NCBI GenBank assembly: GCA_035524335.1
Contig: DATKPE010000028.1
Span: 1-64,000, forward strand
Origin: DATKPE01 sp035524335
Lineage (GTDB): Bacteria > Bacteroidota > Ignavibacteria > UBA10030 > SZUA-254
Direction: 5' to 3'
DNA length: 64,000 bases
Position numbers and translations under genes: made by a program. Positions within the stretch are counted from its first letter, which is position 1, and the number at the start of each line of letters is the position of its first letter. A model generated the notes under the pieces. The model saw only the letters and a list, made by a program, of their open reading frames with translations. It searched no databases and had not been told where the DNA came from. Shown piece by piece: positions 1-8,543 of this stretch.

Positions 1-9
1 TCACCTGTT

Positions 10-810
10 ATGACGACCGGAACAGCCGACTCTGATCGGAATCCCCCCGAAAAAAAGGACCACCCCGTACGGGATGTGCTCCGTTCACTTCCCCGGCTCC
101 ACGCCCGGGATGGTTTTGAACTGCGCCTTCAGAAGCGGATCGCTGCAGGTACGGCGGACTCGGCCCCGGATCGGATGGAAGAAGCCCCGTTCCCCACAGG
201 CCTCCCGCGGTTCGTTTATTCAGCGGCCGCTGTTGCGGCGTCGGTCGTACTTATATCATCGTTCCTCCTCGTCCAGCTCTTTTCTCCGATCAGCCGGACA
301 CCCGGGGTTACCGGTACAAGCACCCGCGTTTCCCCCGATGGAAGCGCCGGAAAACAGAACCCTGTGATTCCCGCGGTAACCGGAACGGAACCTCCCGCAG
401 CCGCGGGCCGCGATAATCTTCACCTGCCGGGAAGATCGCAGGCCGGTTTACGACCTTCGACCCGGTCAACCGGGGATAAGAAACTCACCCCGGTGGCGGA
501 ATCCGCCGTCGGGATTACGGCAACCCGGGAATCCAATCCACAGCCGGCAGAAACCTCCCGCCAGATTCTTCTCATGAACAAACAGCAATCCGTCACAGGA
601 ACGCTTGAGCTTCAACGGAGCGATTCCGCAGGTCGCCCGAACGACCGGTCGCGGAAAATCGTGCCGCGCGTCCGTGATGAATTCGGCGTCGGTGTTGCCG
701 GAACAGCAATTTCCTCTCCGCTTCTCGACAGTTCGAAGAGCGATTCCCTCCGGCGTCTGAAAAAACAGATGCTCCAGCCATCAATCACTCCGCCCAAACC
801 GCACAACTGA
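10..810 (+). CDS. single-pass membrane protein, anti-sigma-factor-like layout
   Basis: 266 residues, no recognised enzyme domain. The N-terminal ~45 residues are charged and contain the stretch LPRLHARDGFELRLQKRIA, a type often seen in short membrane proteins encoded next to ECF sigma and anti-sigma factors. One membrane segment follows at about residues 68-88 (FVYSAAAVAASVVLISSFLL), then a long low-complexity Pro/Thr/Ser-rich region that is probably periplasmic. The start ATG overlaps a TGA (ATGA, positions 10-13), so an upstream gene outside the window may end here and be translationally coupled; that gene could be the sigma factor, but this is not visible. That it is coding is fairly secure from codon use and length. 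The role is inference from layout only. Confidence 0.7.
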   Translation: MTTGTADSDRNPPEKKDHPVRDVLRSLPRLHARDGFELRLQKRIAAGTADSAPDRMEEAPFPTGLPRFVYSAAAVAASVVLISSFLLVQLFSPISRTPGVTGTSTRVSPDGSAGKQNPVIPAVTGTEPPAAAGRDNLHLPGRSQAGLRPSTRSTGDKKLTPVAESAVGITATRESNPQPAETSRQILLMNKQQSVTGTLELQRSDSAGRPNDRSRKIVPRVRDEFGVGVAGTAISSPLLDSSKSDSLRRLKKQMLQPSITPPKPHN

Positions 811-911
811 GCATCCGGCTCTGATTCCCGACTGATCTGCCGCGGTCGTATCGCTTCTGATCCGCCCCAACACATTTCCCTGTAAATATTTATAGGAATC
901 GGGCAGGCCGT

Positions 912-945
912 GGAGTCCGGCTGCTTTGTTCTATGCCGGAACTCC
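912..945. other. inverted repeat upstream of the SPOR gene promoter
   Basis: GGAGTCCGGC (912-921) pairs with GCCGGAACTCC (935-945) with one bulge across a 13-base loop. No T-run follows, so it is not a clear intrinsic terminator. It lies in the gap after the first gene and just before the -35 box at 953, so it could be an RNA 3' end or an operator. Confidence 0.3.
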
Positions 946-952
946 CATCGAC

Positions 953-981
953 TTGACATAAAGGATGAATTATGGTACATT
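953..981 (+). promoter_or_regulatory. sigma-70-like promoter for the SPOR gene
   Basis: -35 TTGACA (953-958), 17-base spacer, -10 TACATT (976-981). Predicted transcription start is near 988, giving a leader of about 23 bases before the ATG at 1011. The same TTG/17/TAnnTT layout recurs across the window. Confidence 0.65.
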
Positions 982-1010
982 AACAGCGTCAAAAATAAGA
1001 ACGTAGAGAT

Positions 1011-1922
1011 ATGCCACTGAACATTACAGATTCTGAAGAGGAAAAACAGCCGGAGGTACAGCCGTCGGTATCGGAAATTGTCCCGGCACCTCCTGAAAAA
1101 AAACAGAGTGTTTCCAAACTGGTCCCGATCATCTTCGGTATCGTTGTTCTCGCGGCGGTCGTCTTTCTTCTCTACACGTACGATATCATTTCATTCAAAA
1201 AACAGTCTCCCATCCAGGATCAGATGGCGGAAACGAGGCCGCCTCAGGGGGTCCCGGAAGCGTCCCCTCCCGATACTGCGGTCCACAAGACTGCTCAGCC
1301 CTCCGTGAAGGATACGACGTCCCAAATTCGCCAGAAACCGACATCTCCGACCGCCCCTTCAAAAGAGGGAAAGGGTCCGGCATCACTGCAGGGGCAGGCG
1401 AAAAAAACCGAGAAGACGAAACCGGCGCCTGCGAAAACTGAGCAGGCGAGACCGGCAGTTGCGAAAACTGAGCAGGCGAAACCGGCAGTTGCGAAAAAAG
1501 AACCTGTCACGCCGGCCCCTCAGGTCCCCGGCCAGGGAAAAAAGATGGCAACCGCCGAGCCGAAACCACAAAAACCGGCTGTAAAAAAGGGAATGGAGAA
1601 ACCTGCGGGGGGTGAAACGACGCATATCGGTTCCGGTGCGTCCGCATCGACTGCCATGTCGAAGAAGAATGCCGAGCGCACATCCGCTCCTCCGGTCACG
1701 AAAGGACATCTCGCTCTTTATATCTCCTCGTATCACGAGCGAAAATTTGCGGAAGAGGAAGTGGCCCGATGGCGCGAAGCGGGATACGACGCATTTGTTT
1801 ATGACTCGGGTGATTGGCACAGGGTGGCGATCGGGAGGTACAATTCTGTGGAAGATGCCCGGAAACTGGTCGGATCGCTGAAACAGGCATTCGAGTACGG
1901 GTATTGGATAGGGCCCTGCTGA
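1011..1922 (+). CDS. SPOR-domain membrane protein with Lys/Pro/Ala-rich linker
   Basis: 303 residues. A short cytoplasmic N-terminus is followed by one membrane helix at about 40-60 (LVPIIFGIVVLAAVVFLLYT). A ~155-residue Lys/Pro/Ala-rich linker then leads to a C-terminal SPOR domain (about 232-303, beginning GHLALYISSYHERKFAEEE and containing WHRVAIGRYNSVEDARK). SPOR domains bind denuded septal peptidoglycan, so the protein probably spans the periplasm and acts at division or cell-wall remodelling sites. The layout resembles FtsN/DamX-type proteins, but orthology to a named one is not claimed. The linker holds a near-perfect 30-base tandem repeat. The gene has its own promoter at 953-981 and is followed by rpmE with a separate promoter. 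Confidence 0.85.
   Translation: MPLNITDSEEEKQPEVQPSVSEIVPAPPEKKQSVSKLVPIIFGIVVLAAVVFLLYTYDIISFKKQSPIQDQMAETRPPQGVPEASPPDTAVHKTAQPSVKDTTSQIRQKPTSPTAPSKEGKGPASLQGQAKKTEKTKPAPAKTEQARPAVAKTEQAKPAVAKKEPVTPAPQVPGQGKKMATAEPKPQKPAVKKGMEKPAGGETTHIGSGASASTAMSKKNAERTSAPPVTKGHLALYISSYHERKFAEEEVARWREAGYDAFVYDSGDWHRVAIGRYNSVEDARKLVGSLKQAFEYGYWIGPC
1431..1490 (+). repeat. two tandem 30-bp units inside the SPOR gene linker
   Basis: Two near-identical 30-base units (1431-1460, 1461-1490), each encoding AKTEQA(R/K)PAV, with a degraded third copy beginning at 1491. They are in frame, so copy number can change without disrupting the downstream SPOR domain. Confidence 0.85.
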
Positions 1923-1942
1923 ACCCCTTCTGGGTGTTTGTC

Positions 1943-1971
1943 TTGCTCTTCTCTGGAAAACTTCGTATATT
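1943..1971 (+). promoter_or_regulatory. promoter for rpmE
   Basis: -35 TTGCTC (1943-1948), 17-base spacer, -10 TATATT (1966-1971). Predicted start is near 1978, giving a ~28-base leader that includes the GGAG ribosome binding site at 1996-1999. Confidence 0.6.
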
Positions 1972-2005
1972 ATACGATCAATTTCCCCCTATTTTGGAGT
2001 TTTTC

Positions 2006-2230
2006 ATGCAAAAAGGCATTCATCCGGTATATAAAAAGTCGGTCGTTTCCTGCATTTGCGGAAGTGTCTTCGAGACCCGTTCTACGGCCGGAAACCTCAA
2101 GGTCGAAATCTGCTCAAAGTGCCACCCCTTCTTCACCGGCAAGCAGAAGCTGGTCGATTCCGCCGGTCGCGTTGAGCGGTTCAACAAGAAGTACGGCAAA
2201 AAGAGTGCGGATGCAGGCGTGACTGCCTGA
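2006..2230 (+). CDS. rpmE: 50S ribosomal protein L31, zinc-binding form
   Basis: 74 residues, normal L31 length. The zinc-ribbon cysteines of the C+ form are present at C16, C18, C36 and C39 (SCICGS and ICSKCHPF). The ATG at 2006 is chosen because GGAG sits 6 bases upstream and the protein aligns from MQKGIHP; the open frame extends further 5' without support. L31 is a late-assembling large-subunit protein, and the zinc form can act as a zinc store in other bacteria. The gene appears monocistronic, with its own promoter and a strong terminator. Confidence 0.97.
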   Translation: MQKGIHPVYKKSVVSCICGSVFETRSTAGNLKVEICSKCHPFFTGKQKLVDSAGRVERFNKKYGKKSADAGVTA

Positions 2231-2259
2231 AAGGATCTTTTTTATTTTCAACCAGAACA

Positions 2260-2292
2260 ACGGAATCTCGGACACTCGGGATTCCGTTTTTT
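2260..2292 (+). terminator. intrinsic terminator of rpmE
   Basis: Stem ACGGAATC (2260-2267) / GATTCCGT (2280-2287) with a 12-base loop, followed by TTTTT to 2292. It isolates rpmE from the following operon. Confidence 0.85.
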
Positions 2293-2307
2293 ACTCTCTG
2301 ACCCCCG

Positions 2308-3561
2308 ATGCGGTTTTGTATTTACGAAGATACAGCAACCGACAACTTCAGGCCCCTTGTTTATCTCCGCCCGGTCTACGATCTCCGCTGCGGCATCTTC
2401 ACGCTCCGCCAGAAAATTGAGCGGGCTGTCGGACGGAAAGAGCTCTTCCTCCACGCCCGTCCCGAAATCCTCCCCCTGCTGAGGGAGGAATCCGCCCGAA
2501 TACCCGACGCCGGTCTCAGGGATGACTGGACTTTTTTCATCAACGGCAGGGCCGTCGCCGACGCCGGGTTGTCCCGTCTGATCGGCGCGGGGAAAGAACG
2601 TGAGTGCATCTACCGGAACGGCGATGAGGTGGCGGCGGCGGTGGTTTCGCCCGCGACGTTTCGCCGGCTCCGTCCCGCCCTCGGTTCGCTTCTGGAGAAA
2701 GGTCTTTTTGACGGACTGCCGGAAGAATCGATCGGGACGAAAATTGCTCTCTATCCGTGGGATCTCATTCACCTGAATCCGGAGGCGCTCGTCGCGGATA
2801 TGCGCGGTCTGCGGCCGGCGAAAGGGCGGGGACATTCGGAGACGCGCAAGGGAGTTCACCTGGTCAACGCCCGTCAGATCGTGATCGGCCGGAATGCGGT
2901 GCTGAAACCGGGAGTGGTGATTGATGCCGGAGAAGGTCCGGTTGTCATCGGCGACGGCGTGCAGATCATGCCGAACGCGGTCGTCTGCGGACCTGCCGCA
3001 ATCGGCGCCGGGTCGGTGATCAAGATCGGGGCGAAGATCTACGGCGGGACGACGATCGGTCCCCGCTGTAAGGTGGGCGGAGAGGTGGAAGGATCGGTCA
3101 TTCATTCCCACGCGAACAAACAGCACGACGGATTTCTCGGGCATTCCTACATCGCGAGCTGGGTGAATCTGGGCGCGGACACCAACACGAGCGATCTGAA
3201 GAACACGTACGGACCCGTCTCGGTCGTGACCGAACAGGGAAAAATGAATACGGGACGGCAGTTTCTCGGCCTGGTGATGGGAGATCATTCGAAGAGCGGC
3301 ATCAACGTCATGTTCGATACCGGCACCATCGCGGGCATCGCGTGCAATATCTTCGGCGCCGGGCTTCCTCCGAAATTCATTCCCTCGTTCTCGTGGGGCG
3401 GAGGGAGGGAATTTGTCGTGCATGAACCGGACAAGGCCATGGAGACGGCGCGGCGGGTGATGGCGCGGCGGGAGGTGGAGCTTACCGGTGCATACGAGCG
3501 GCTGTTCCGGGAGATTTTTACCAGGACGATCCCGCTCAGAACGAAGGGGGGAATCCGATAG
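2308..3561 (+). CDS. GlmU-like putative sugar nucleotidyltransferase
   Basis: 417 residues. The N-terminal half starts MRFCIYEDTATDNFRPLVYLRPVYDLRCG, typical of the Bacteroidota GlmU-N-terminal-like family; it is a divergent nucleotidyltransferase region that lacks the classical G-x-G-T-R-hP loop. The C-terminal half (about 190-345) is a left-handed beta-helix of hexapeptide repeats (VVIGDGVQIMPNAVV, GAGSVIKIGAKIYGG) like the acetyltransferase part of GlmU. A role in UDP-sugar or cell-wall precursor synthesis is inferred from the family; substrate unknown. It begins the forward gene string to nfu, and its stop directly abuts the rsmB ATG. Confidence 0.85.
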   Translation: MRFCIYEDTATDNFRPLVYLRPVYDLRCGIFTLRQKIERAVGRKELFLHARPEILPLLREESARIPDAGLRDDWTFFINGRAVADAGLSRLIGAGKERECIYRNGDEVAAAVVSPATFRRLRPALGSLLEKGLFDGLPEESIGTKIALYPWDLIHLNPEALVADMRGLRPAKGRGHSETRKGVHLVNARQIVIGRNAVLKPGVVIDAGEGPVVIGDGVQIMPNAVVCGPAAIGAGSVIKIGAKIYGGTTIGPRCKVGGEVEGSVIHSHANKQHDGFLGHSYIASWVNLGADTNTSDLKNTYGPVSVVTEQGKMNTGRQFLGLVMGDHSKSGINVMFDTGTIAGIACNIFGAGLPPKFIPSFSWGGGREFVVHEPDKAMETARRVMARREVELTGAYERLFREIFTRTIPLRTKGGIR

Positions 3562-4929
3562 ATGGAAACCGCCCAGTTACAGGTGAAAACAATTTATACC
3601 GGTCCCCGGGGGACGGCGGTGAAGATTCTGAACCGGGTCGAGCGGACCGACGCCTATCTCGACAAACTTCTCGATGCGGAGCTGAGGAATAGCGAAACGA
3701 CGGACGTCGACAAGAGCCTGCTGGCGGAGATTGTCCACGGCGTCGTGCGGTGGCAGGGGCGGCTCGACTGGATCCTGAACGGGTTCACCCATGGAAATTT
3801 TTCCAAATCGGAGGTGAACGTCAAGAACGCCCTCCGGGTTGCGCTCTACCAGATTCTGTTCCTGACGCACGTCCCGCACTATGCGGCCGTAAATGAAGCC
3901 GTCGAATTCATCAAGCAGATCCGGGGGGCGAAGCTTGCCGATTTTGTGAACGCGGTTCTCCGGAACATCATCCGGACGCTCGACGGGATTCACTATCCGA
4001 AGGAGGAGGAGGATCCGACACAGTACCTGGCGGTCTATTATTCCCACCCGCAGTGGATGGTCCGGCGGTGGCTGCAGAGGTTCGAGCGGGCGGAGCTGGA
4101 AAAACTCCTCACCGCCAACAACGAGATCCCCGGGCTCACGCTCAGAATCAACAAGCTCAAAATCCAGCCCTCCGAATTTCTGGCCCTTCTCGACAAACAG
4201 CACGTCGCGTATCAGGGTTCGAGCCTTATCGATTATTTCATCAAAGTGCGGAGTCTCTCCGGGATTTCGCAGATGAACATTTTCCAGAACGGGTATTTTT
4301 CCATACAGGACGAGAGCGCCGCCCTGCCGGTTCTTCTGCTCGATCCGCGGCCGGGGGAAAGTGTCCTCGATCTCTGCGCGGCGCCCGGCGGCAAGACCAC
4401 CTTCATCGCCGAGCTGATGATGAACAAAGGCTCCGTGACCGCGATCGATAAGTATGACAGCAAGCTGAAGCTGATCCAGACGAGCTGTTCCCGGCTCGGG
4501 GTGACGAATGTCGAACTGAAATCAGCGGACGCGATGGAAGTCCAGCTGCCGCCGGTCGATAAGATCCTCGTCGACGCACCCTGCTCCGGCCTCGGCGTCC
4601 TCCGGAAGAAACCGGACATCAAGTGGAAGCGTCAGCCGGACGATATCGCGCGTCTGGTCGCCACCCAGAACCGCGTCCTGGAGAATGCCGTCCGCCTGCT
4701 GAAACCCGGGGGAGTGATCGTCTATGCGACGTGCACCACCGAACCGGAGGAGAACATCCTGCTCGTCAGCGGCTTCCTTCAGCGGCATCCGGAATTCGTT
4801 CTCGATCCGGCCGGCCGTTTCGTCAACCGGGCGGTGGTGGCCGACGACGGATCGGTACAGACTTTTCCGCACCGCCATCAGATGGACGGATCATTTGCGG
4901 TGCGTCTTGTTCATACCAGACAACCATAA
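3562..4929 (+). CDS. rsmB: 16S rRNA (cytosine-967-C5)-methyltransferase
   Basis: 455 residues. An N-terminal NusB-like all-helical RNA-binding domain (~15-150) precedes an m5C methyltransferase domain. The SAM motif is DLCAAPGGKTTFIAELM. The two family cysteines are both present, in VDAPCSGLGVLRKKPDIKW (product release) and YATCTTEPEENILL (the catalytic nucleophile). It would methylate C967 of 16S rRNA. The ATG immediately follows the upstream stop (TAG-ATG, no gap), so translation is probably coupled. Close sequence match to RsmB; the exact target base is inferred from the family. Confidence 0.95.
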   Translation: METAQLQVKTIYTGPRGTAVKILNRVERTDAYLDKLLDAELRNSETTDVDKSLLAEIVHGVVRWQGRLDWILNGFTHGNFSKSEVNVKNALRVALYQILFLTHVPHYAAVNEAVEFIKQIRGAKLADFVNAVLRNIIRTLDGIHYPKEEEDPTQYLAVYYSHPQWMVRRWLQRFERAELEKLLTANNEIPGLTLRINKLKIQPSEFLALLDKQHVAYQGSSLIDYFIKVRSLSGISQMNIFQNGYFSIQDESAALPVLLLDPRPGESVLDLCAAPGGKTTFIAELMMNKGSVTAIDKYDSKLKLIQTSCSRLGVTNVELKSADAMEVQLPPVDKILVDAPCSGLGVLRKKPDIKWKRQPDDIARLVATQNRVLENAVRLLKPGGVIVYATCTTEPEENILLVSGFLQRHPEFVLDPAGRFVNRAVVADDGSVQTFPHRHQMDGSFAVRLVHTRQP

Positions 4930-4941
4930 CGGACAACACGT

Positions 4942-6174
4942 ATGCTGGCAGTCGTCAAACCGAAACCGAAGCTGTATAAGGACTGGCCCAAAGGGCTGGA
5001 GCTGATCGAAAAGCCGGTTCCCGTCGTGGCCCGCCCCGGAGATGTGCAGTTGCGCGTCATCGCGGGCGGCATCTGCGGAACGGATGTGGGCATCTACCAG
5101 TCGAAAGATTCCCTCAAGGCGAATATGGCGTCGCTGGCGACGCCGAACGTCACCATCGGCCACGAATTCTGCGGCCGCGTCGTCGATGCGGGGCCGCGGG
5201 CGAAACTGCTCCTGGCGGAGCAGGTGAAGCGGAAAGCGGCCGGGTATCCGGTCGTCAGAAAGTTCGTCCGGAACAGATCTGCGGCGGCGCTTGCGCGCGA
5301 CCGCGCGTTTCTCCCGTTCCTTGAGGATAATTTCATCGCGACCGCCGAAATGCATATCACCTGCGGCACCTGTGCCCAATGCCGTCTGGGGGAATACCAC
5401 GTCTGCACGAATACCGTGATCCGCGGATTGCACGGCGACGGCGCCTTCGCGGAGTATGTCGTCCTTCCCTCCACGAACGTCCTTCTCTTCGTCCGGGGAG
5501 AAATCCCGGAGGAGATCGTCGCCTTCATGGATGCGATCGGGAACGCGACCCACACGGTCCAGTCGCTCAGCGGTATCGGGGGGAAGACCGTGGCGATCCT
5601 CGGCGCGGGGGTCATCGGCCTGATGTCGGTGGCGATCGCGAAGGGGGCCGGCGCAAAAAGGATATTTGTCACCGATGCCTCGCACGGGGAGAATACCCCC
5701 GAAAAACTCAGGTCACACCGGTTCCGGATGGCGAGGCTGCTCGGCGCGACCGAATGTTTCGACGTCTCGCTCGCCGGGGAGAAAAAGGATTTTTACGCCG
5801 AGGCACGGAAACAAAACCACGGCGCCGGGGTCGACGCGGTGCTGGAAATGTCGGGCAGTTATTATGCCTATGAAGACGCGTTCAGGGTCCTCCGGATGGG
5901 AGGGGAGATATCGCTCCTTGGCCTGCCGAGCGGCACGATGCCGGTCGATTTTGCACGCGACATCATCTTCTCGGGACGGACGGTCCACGGCGTCATCGGA
6001 CGCCGGGTCTGGTCGACCTGGGATATGATGACCGCAATACTGAAGCGTGGACTGGCCAAACGGTTCCTCGATTCCGGATTTGTGACGCACCAGGTGCCCC
6101 TCGAGCGGTATGACGAGGGGTTTCAGGCGATCGCCCGCGGAGATGCCCTGAAAGTTCTCCTCCGGCCCTCCTGA
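4942..6174 (+). CDS. tdh: zinc-dependent dehydrogenase, probable L-threonine 3-dehydrogenase
   Basis: 410 residues, medium-chain dehydrogenase family. Catalytic zinc ligands C45 (GICGTD) and H74-E75 (GHEF) and structural zinc cysteines C141, C144, C147 and C155 are all present. The Rossmann motif is VAILGAGVIGLMSVAIAKGAG. It would oxidise L-threonine to 2-amino-3-ketobutyrate, the substrate of the next gene product (kbl), so function is supported by context; sorbitol- or alcohol-dehydrogenase specificity is the alternative. Odd feature: about 37 extra, strongly basic residues lie between the GHEF motif and the structural zinc loop (~88-128), making the protein longer than E. coli Tdh (341). 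Twelve bases separate it from rsmB. Confidence 0.85.
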   Translation: MLAVVKPKPKLYKDWPKGLELIEKPVPVVARPGDVQLRVIAGGICGTDVGIYQSKDSLKANMASLATPNVTIGHEFCGRVVDAGPRAKLLLAEQVKRKAAGYPVVRKFVRNRSAAALARDRAFLPFLEDNFIATAEMHITCGTCAQCRLGEYHVCTNTVIRGLHGDGAFAEYVVLPSTNVLLFVRGEIPEEIVAFMDAIGNATHTVQSLSGIGGKTVAILGAGVIGLMSVAIAKGAGAKRIFVTDASHGENTPEKLRSHRFRMARLLGATECFDVSLAGEKKDFYAEARKQNHGAGVDAVLEMSGSYYAYEDAFRVLRMGGEISLLGLPSGTMPVDFARDIIFSGRTVHGVIGRRVWSTWDMMTAILKRGLAKRFLDSGFVTHQVPLERYDEGFQAIARGDALKVLLRPS

Positions 6175-6206
6175 TCAGACTTTTTCTCTCATGCACGGAG
6201 CTTCCC

Positions 6207-7421
6207 ATGAATATGCGTGATATCCTTACCGCCGAGCTGCGGCGGCTCGAAGAAACGAAAACCTACAAATATGAGACGCCGCTCCAGGGTCCGCAGGGGG
6301 GCGTTGTGAGGGTGAAGGGGAAGGAGGTGGTGATGCTCGCATCGAATAACTACCTCGGCCTCTCGAATCACCCCGCCATCAGAAAAGCGGCGATAGAGGG
6401 AATCCGGAAGTACGGCTACGGGGTCGCATCCGTCCGGTTTCTCTGCGGCACGCAGGATATTCACCTGAAGCTGGAAAAACTGATCTCGAAGTTCATCGGC
6501 TGTGAGGATACGATCCTGTTTTCCTCCTGCTTCGCCGCGAACGAGGGATTCTTCGCTTCCCTGGTGAATGAAAACCTCGGTTTCCCGGAATATAAGGATG
6601 TTCTCTACAGCGACCGGCTGAACCATGCGAGCATCATCGACGGACAGCGGCTCTGCAAGCCGGAAACGGTGGACAAGAAGATTTACCAGCATGCGGACAT
6701 GGCGGGTCTCGAGTCGCTTCTGGCCGCCGATGCGGATAAACAGTACCGGTTCCGGATCATTGTCACCGACGGCGTGTTCAGCATGGAGGGGGATATCGCT
6801 CCGCTTCCCAGGATCATGGCGCTCGCACAAAAGTACGGCGCGATGGTGTTTGTGGATGATTCGCATGCCATCGGGGTCTGCGGGAAGACCGGCCGGGGCA
6901 CGCCGGAGGAAACCGGCACCACGGGGAAGATCGATGTCATCACCGGCACACTCGGCAAGGCGATCGGCGGCGCAGCCGGCGGGTACATCAGCGGAAGCCG
7001 GGAGCTTATTTCCTATCTTCGGCAGAAATCGCGGCCGTACACTTTTTCGAATTCTCTCCCTCCGTCGATTGTCTTCGGGGCGACGGCGGCATTTGAACTT
7101 CTCGCCCGGGACCGGTCTCTGGTCACCCGGCTTCATGCCAACACCGCCTATTTCCGGAAAGAGATCAGCGCGCTCGGTTTCCGGATCCTGGAGGGCACAC
7201 ATCCGATCGTTCCGGTGATGCTCGGGGAAGCGGCGGTCGCGCAGGATATGAGCGCCGCCCTTCTGAAGGCGGGGGTTTATATCAAAGGGCTCTGGTTCCC
7301 GGTGGTCCCGAAGGGGGAGGCGAGGCTGCGCGCGCAGATTTCCGCATCACTCTCGAAGGCGGATATCGACCGCGCGCTCGACGCCTTTGCGTCGGTCGGA
7401 AAGAAACTCCACGTCATCTGA
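6207..7421 (+). CDS. kbl: glycine C-acetyltransferase (2-amino-3-ketobutyrate CoA ligase)
   Basis: 404 residues, PLP-dependent alpha-oxoamine synthase family. ASVRFLCGTQD is diagnostic for Kbl over BioF/HemA. The PLP lysine lies in TGTLGKAIGGAAGGY, and DDSHAIGVCGKTGRG is the cofactor-ring motif. It cleaves 2-amino-3-ketobutyrate with CoA to glycine and acetyl-CoA. Together with the preceding dehydrogenase it forms the classical threonine degradation pair. A ribosome binding site (GGAG) lies about 7 bases before the ATG. A BioF assignment was considered because bioY occurs elsewhere, but the CGTQD signature and tdh linkage argue against it. Confidence 0.95.
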   Translation: MNMRDILTAELRRLEETKTYKYETPLQGPQGGVVRVKGKEVVMLASNNYLGLSNHPAIRKAAIEGIRKYGYGVASVRFLCGTQDIHLKLEKLISKFIGCEDTILFSSCFAANEGFFASLVNENLGFPEYKDVLYSDRLNHASIIDGQRLCKPETVDKKIYQHADMAGLESLLAADADKQYRFRIIVTDGVFSMEGDIAPLPRIMALAQKYGAMVFVDDSHAIGVCGKTGRGTPEETGTTGKIDVITGTLGKAIGGAAGGYISGSRELISYLRQKSRPYTFSNSLPPSIVFGATAAFELLARDRSLVTRLHANTAYFRKEISALGFRILEGTHPIVPVMLGEAAVAQDMSAALLKAGVYIKGLWFPVVPKGEARLRAQISASLSKADIDRALDAFASVGKKLHVI

Positions 7422-7445
7422 TCTCTCATCACACGAAAAACGTTC

Positions 7446-8531
7446 ATGAAAAAACCTCTCACAGAAGCATCCGTTCTGGAAGCACTTGCCACGGTCAGGG
7501 ATCCCGATCTTCACCGCGATATCGTGGCACTGAAATTCGTTAAAAATCTTGCGATCCGGGGGAGCGACGTTTCCTTCTCGATCGAGCTCACCACTCCGGC
7601 GTGTCCGGTGAGGGATGAACTCCGGGCGCAGGCGGAACAGGCAGTCCGGACAATGTGCGAGGGGGTCGGCAGGGTCGCGATCGAAATGAGTTCGAACGTC
7701 CGGAGCAGTCTGCCGGAGCGGACGGACCTCCTGCCGCAGGTAAAACATACCATTGCGGTTGCGAGCGGCAAGGGGGGAGTCGGCAAATCGACCGTTGCGG
7801 TGAATCTCGCCGTATCGCTGGCGCTCGATGGCGCCCGCGTCGGCCTGCTGGACGCCGATATCTATGGACCGTCGATCCCGCTCATGATGGGGATCAATCA
7901 GCGGCCGCAGATGTCGGGGCAGAAGCTCCAGCCGCTGGAGGCCCACGGCGTCAAGGTCATGTCGATCGGGTTCCTGCTCGATCCGATGCAGGCGGTGATC
8001 TGGCGGGGACCGATGGTGAGCGGCGCCGTGACGCAGTTCATGACGGATGTCGCCTGGGGTGAGCTCGATTATCTGATTTTCGATCTCCCTCCGGGGACGG
8101 GAGACATCCACCTCACCCTCGTGCAGAAAACGCCGCTGGCGGGTGCGGTGCTTGTCACGACCCCGCAGGATATATCTCTCGCCGACGCGCGAAAAGCCTA
8201 TGCGATGTTCGAGAAGGTCAACGTTCCCGTGCTCGGCTTGATCGAAAACATGAGTTACTACGTCTGCCCCCACTGCGGACAGAGGGAGAACATTTTTGCC
8301 ACGGGGGGCGGAGAAAAAGCGGCCGCGGAACTGCATGTACCGTATCTGGGAAATATTCCGATCTATACACCCATCAGGGTGGGAGGCGATGTGGGAAAAC
8401 CGATCGTCGTGCTGGAGCCGGAGGCGGAACAATCCAGGACGATCCGGCAGATCACCCGTGCGATGGCTTCCCAGCTGAGCATCCGCCAGTATCAGACAGC
8501 GGGATCCGGAAAGGTGGAAATCCATCTCTGA
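7446..8531 (+). CDS. Mrp/ApbC-type iron-sulfur carrier P-loop ATPase
   Basis: 361 residues. The N-terminal ~95 residues are an MIP18/DUF59-type domain. The deviant Walker A loop of the MinD/Mrp family, SGKGGVGKST, spans about 108-116, followed by LLDADIYGPS. The conserved CxxC pair (YYVCPHCGQ) bridges a [4Fe-4S] cluster between two subunits in characterised homologues. The protein is a cytosolic scaffold or carrier delivering Fe-S clusters to apo-proteins, which fits a genome with korAB. The next gene is a NifU C-terminal-type Fe-S protein, so the two form an Fe-S maturation pair. Confidence 0.93.
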   Translation: MKKPLTEASVLEALATVRDPDLHRDIVALKFVKNLAIRGSDVSFSIELTTPACPVRDELRAQAEQAVRTMCEGVGRVAIEMSSNVRSSLPERTDLLPQVKHTIAVASGKGGVGKSTVAVNLAVSLALDGARVGLLDADIYGPSIPLMMGINQRPQMSGQKLQPLEAHGVKVMSIGFLLDPMQAVIWRGPMVSGAVTQFMTDVAWGELDYLIFDLPPGTGDIHLTLVQKTPLAGAVLVTTPQDISLADARKAYAMFEKVNVPVLGLIENMSYYVCPHCGQRENIFATGGGEKAAAELHVPYLGNIPIYTPIRVGGDVGKPIVVLEPEAEQSRTIRQITRAMASQLSIRQYQTAGSGKVEIHL

Positions 8532-8543
8532 ACGGATGCACAC

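Noticed and set aside
2248..3423. 391-residue reverse open frame opposite the GlmU-like gene
   Set aside because: Shadow of the hexapeptide-repeat gene; composition and lack of motifs argue against it.
6207..7421. BioF (8-amino-7-oxononanoate synthase) for the PLP enzyme
   Set aside because: The ASVRFLCGTQD signature and the adjacent threonine dehydrogenase identify Kbl; bioY is 24 kb away and no other biotin-synthesis gene is present.
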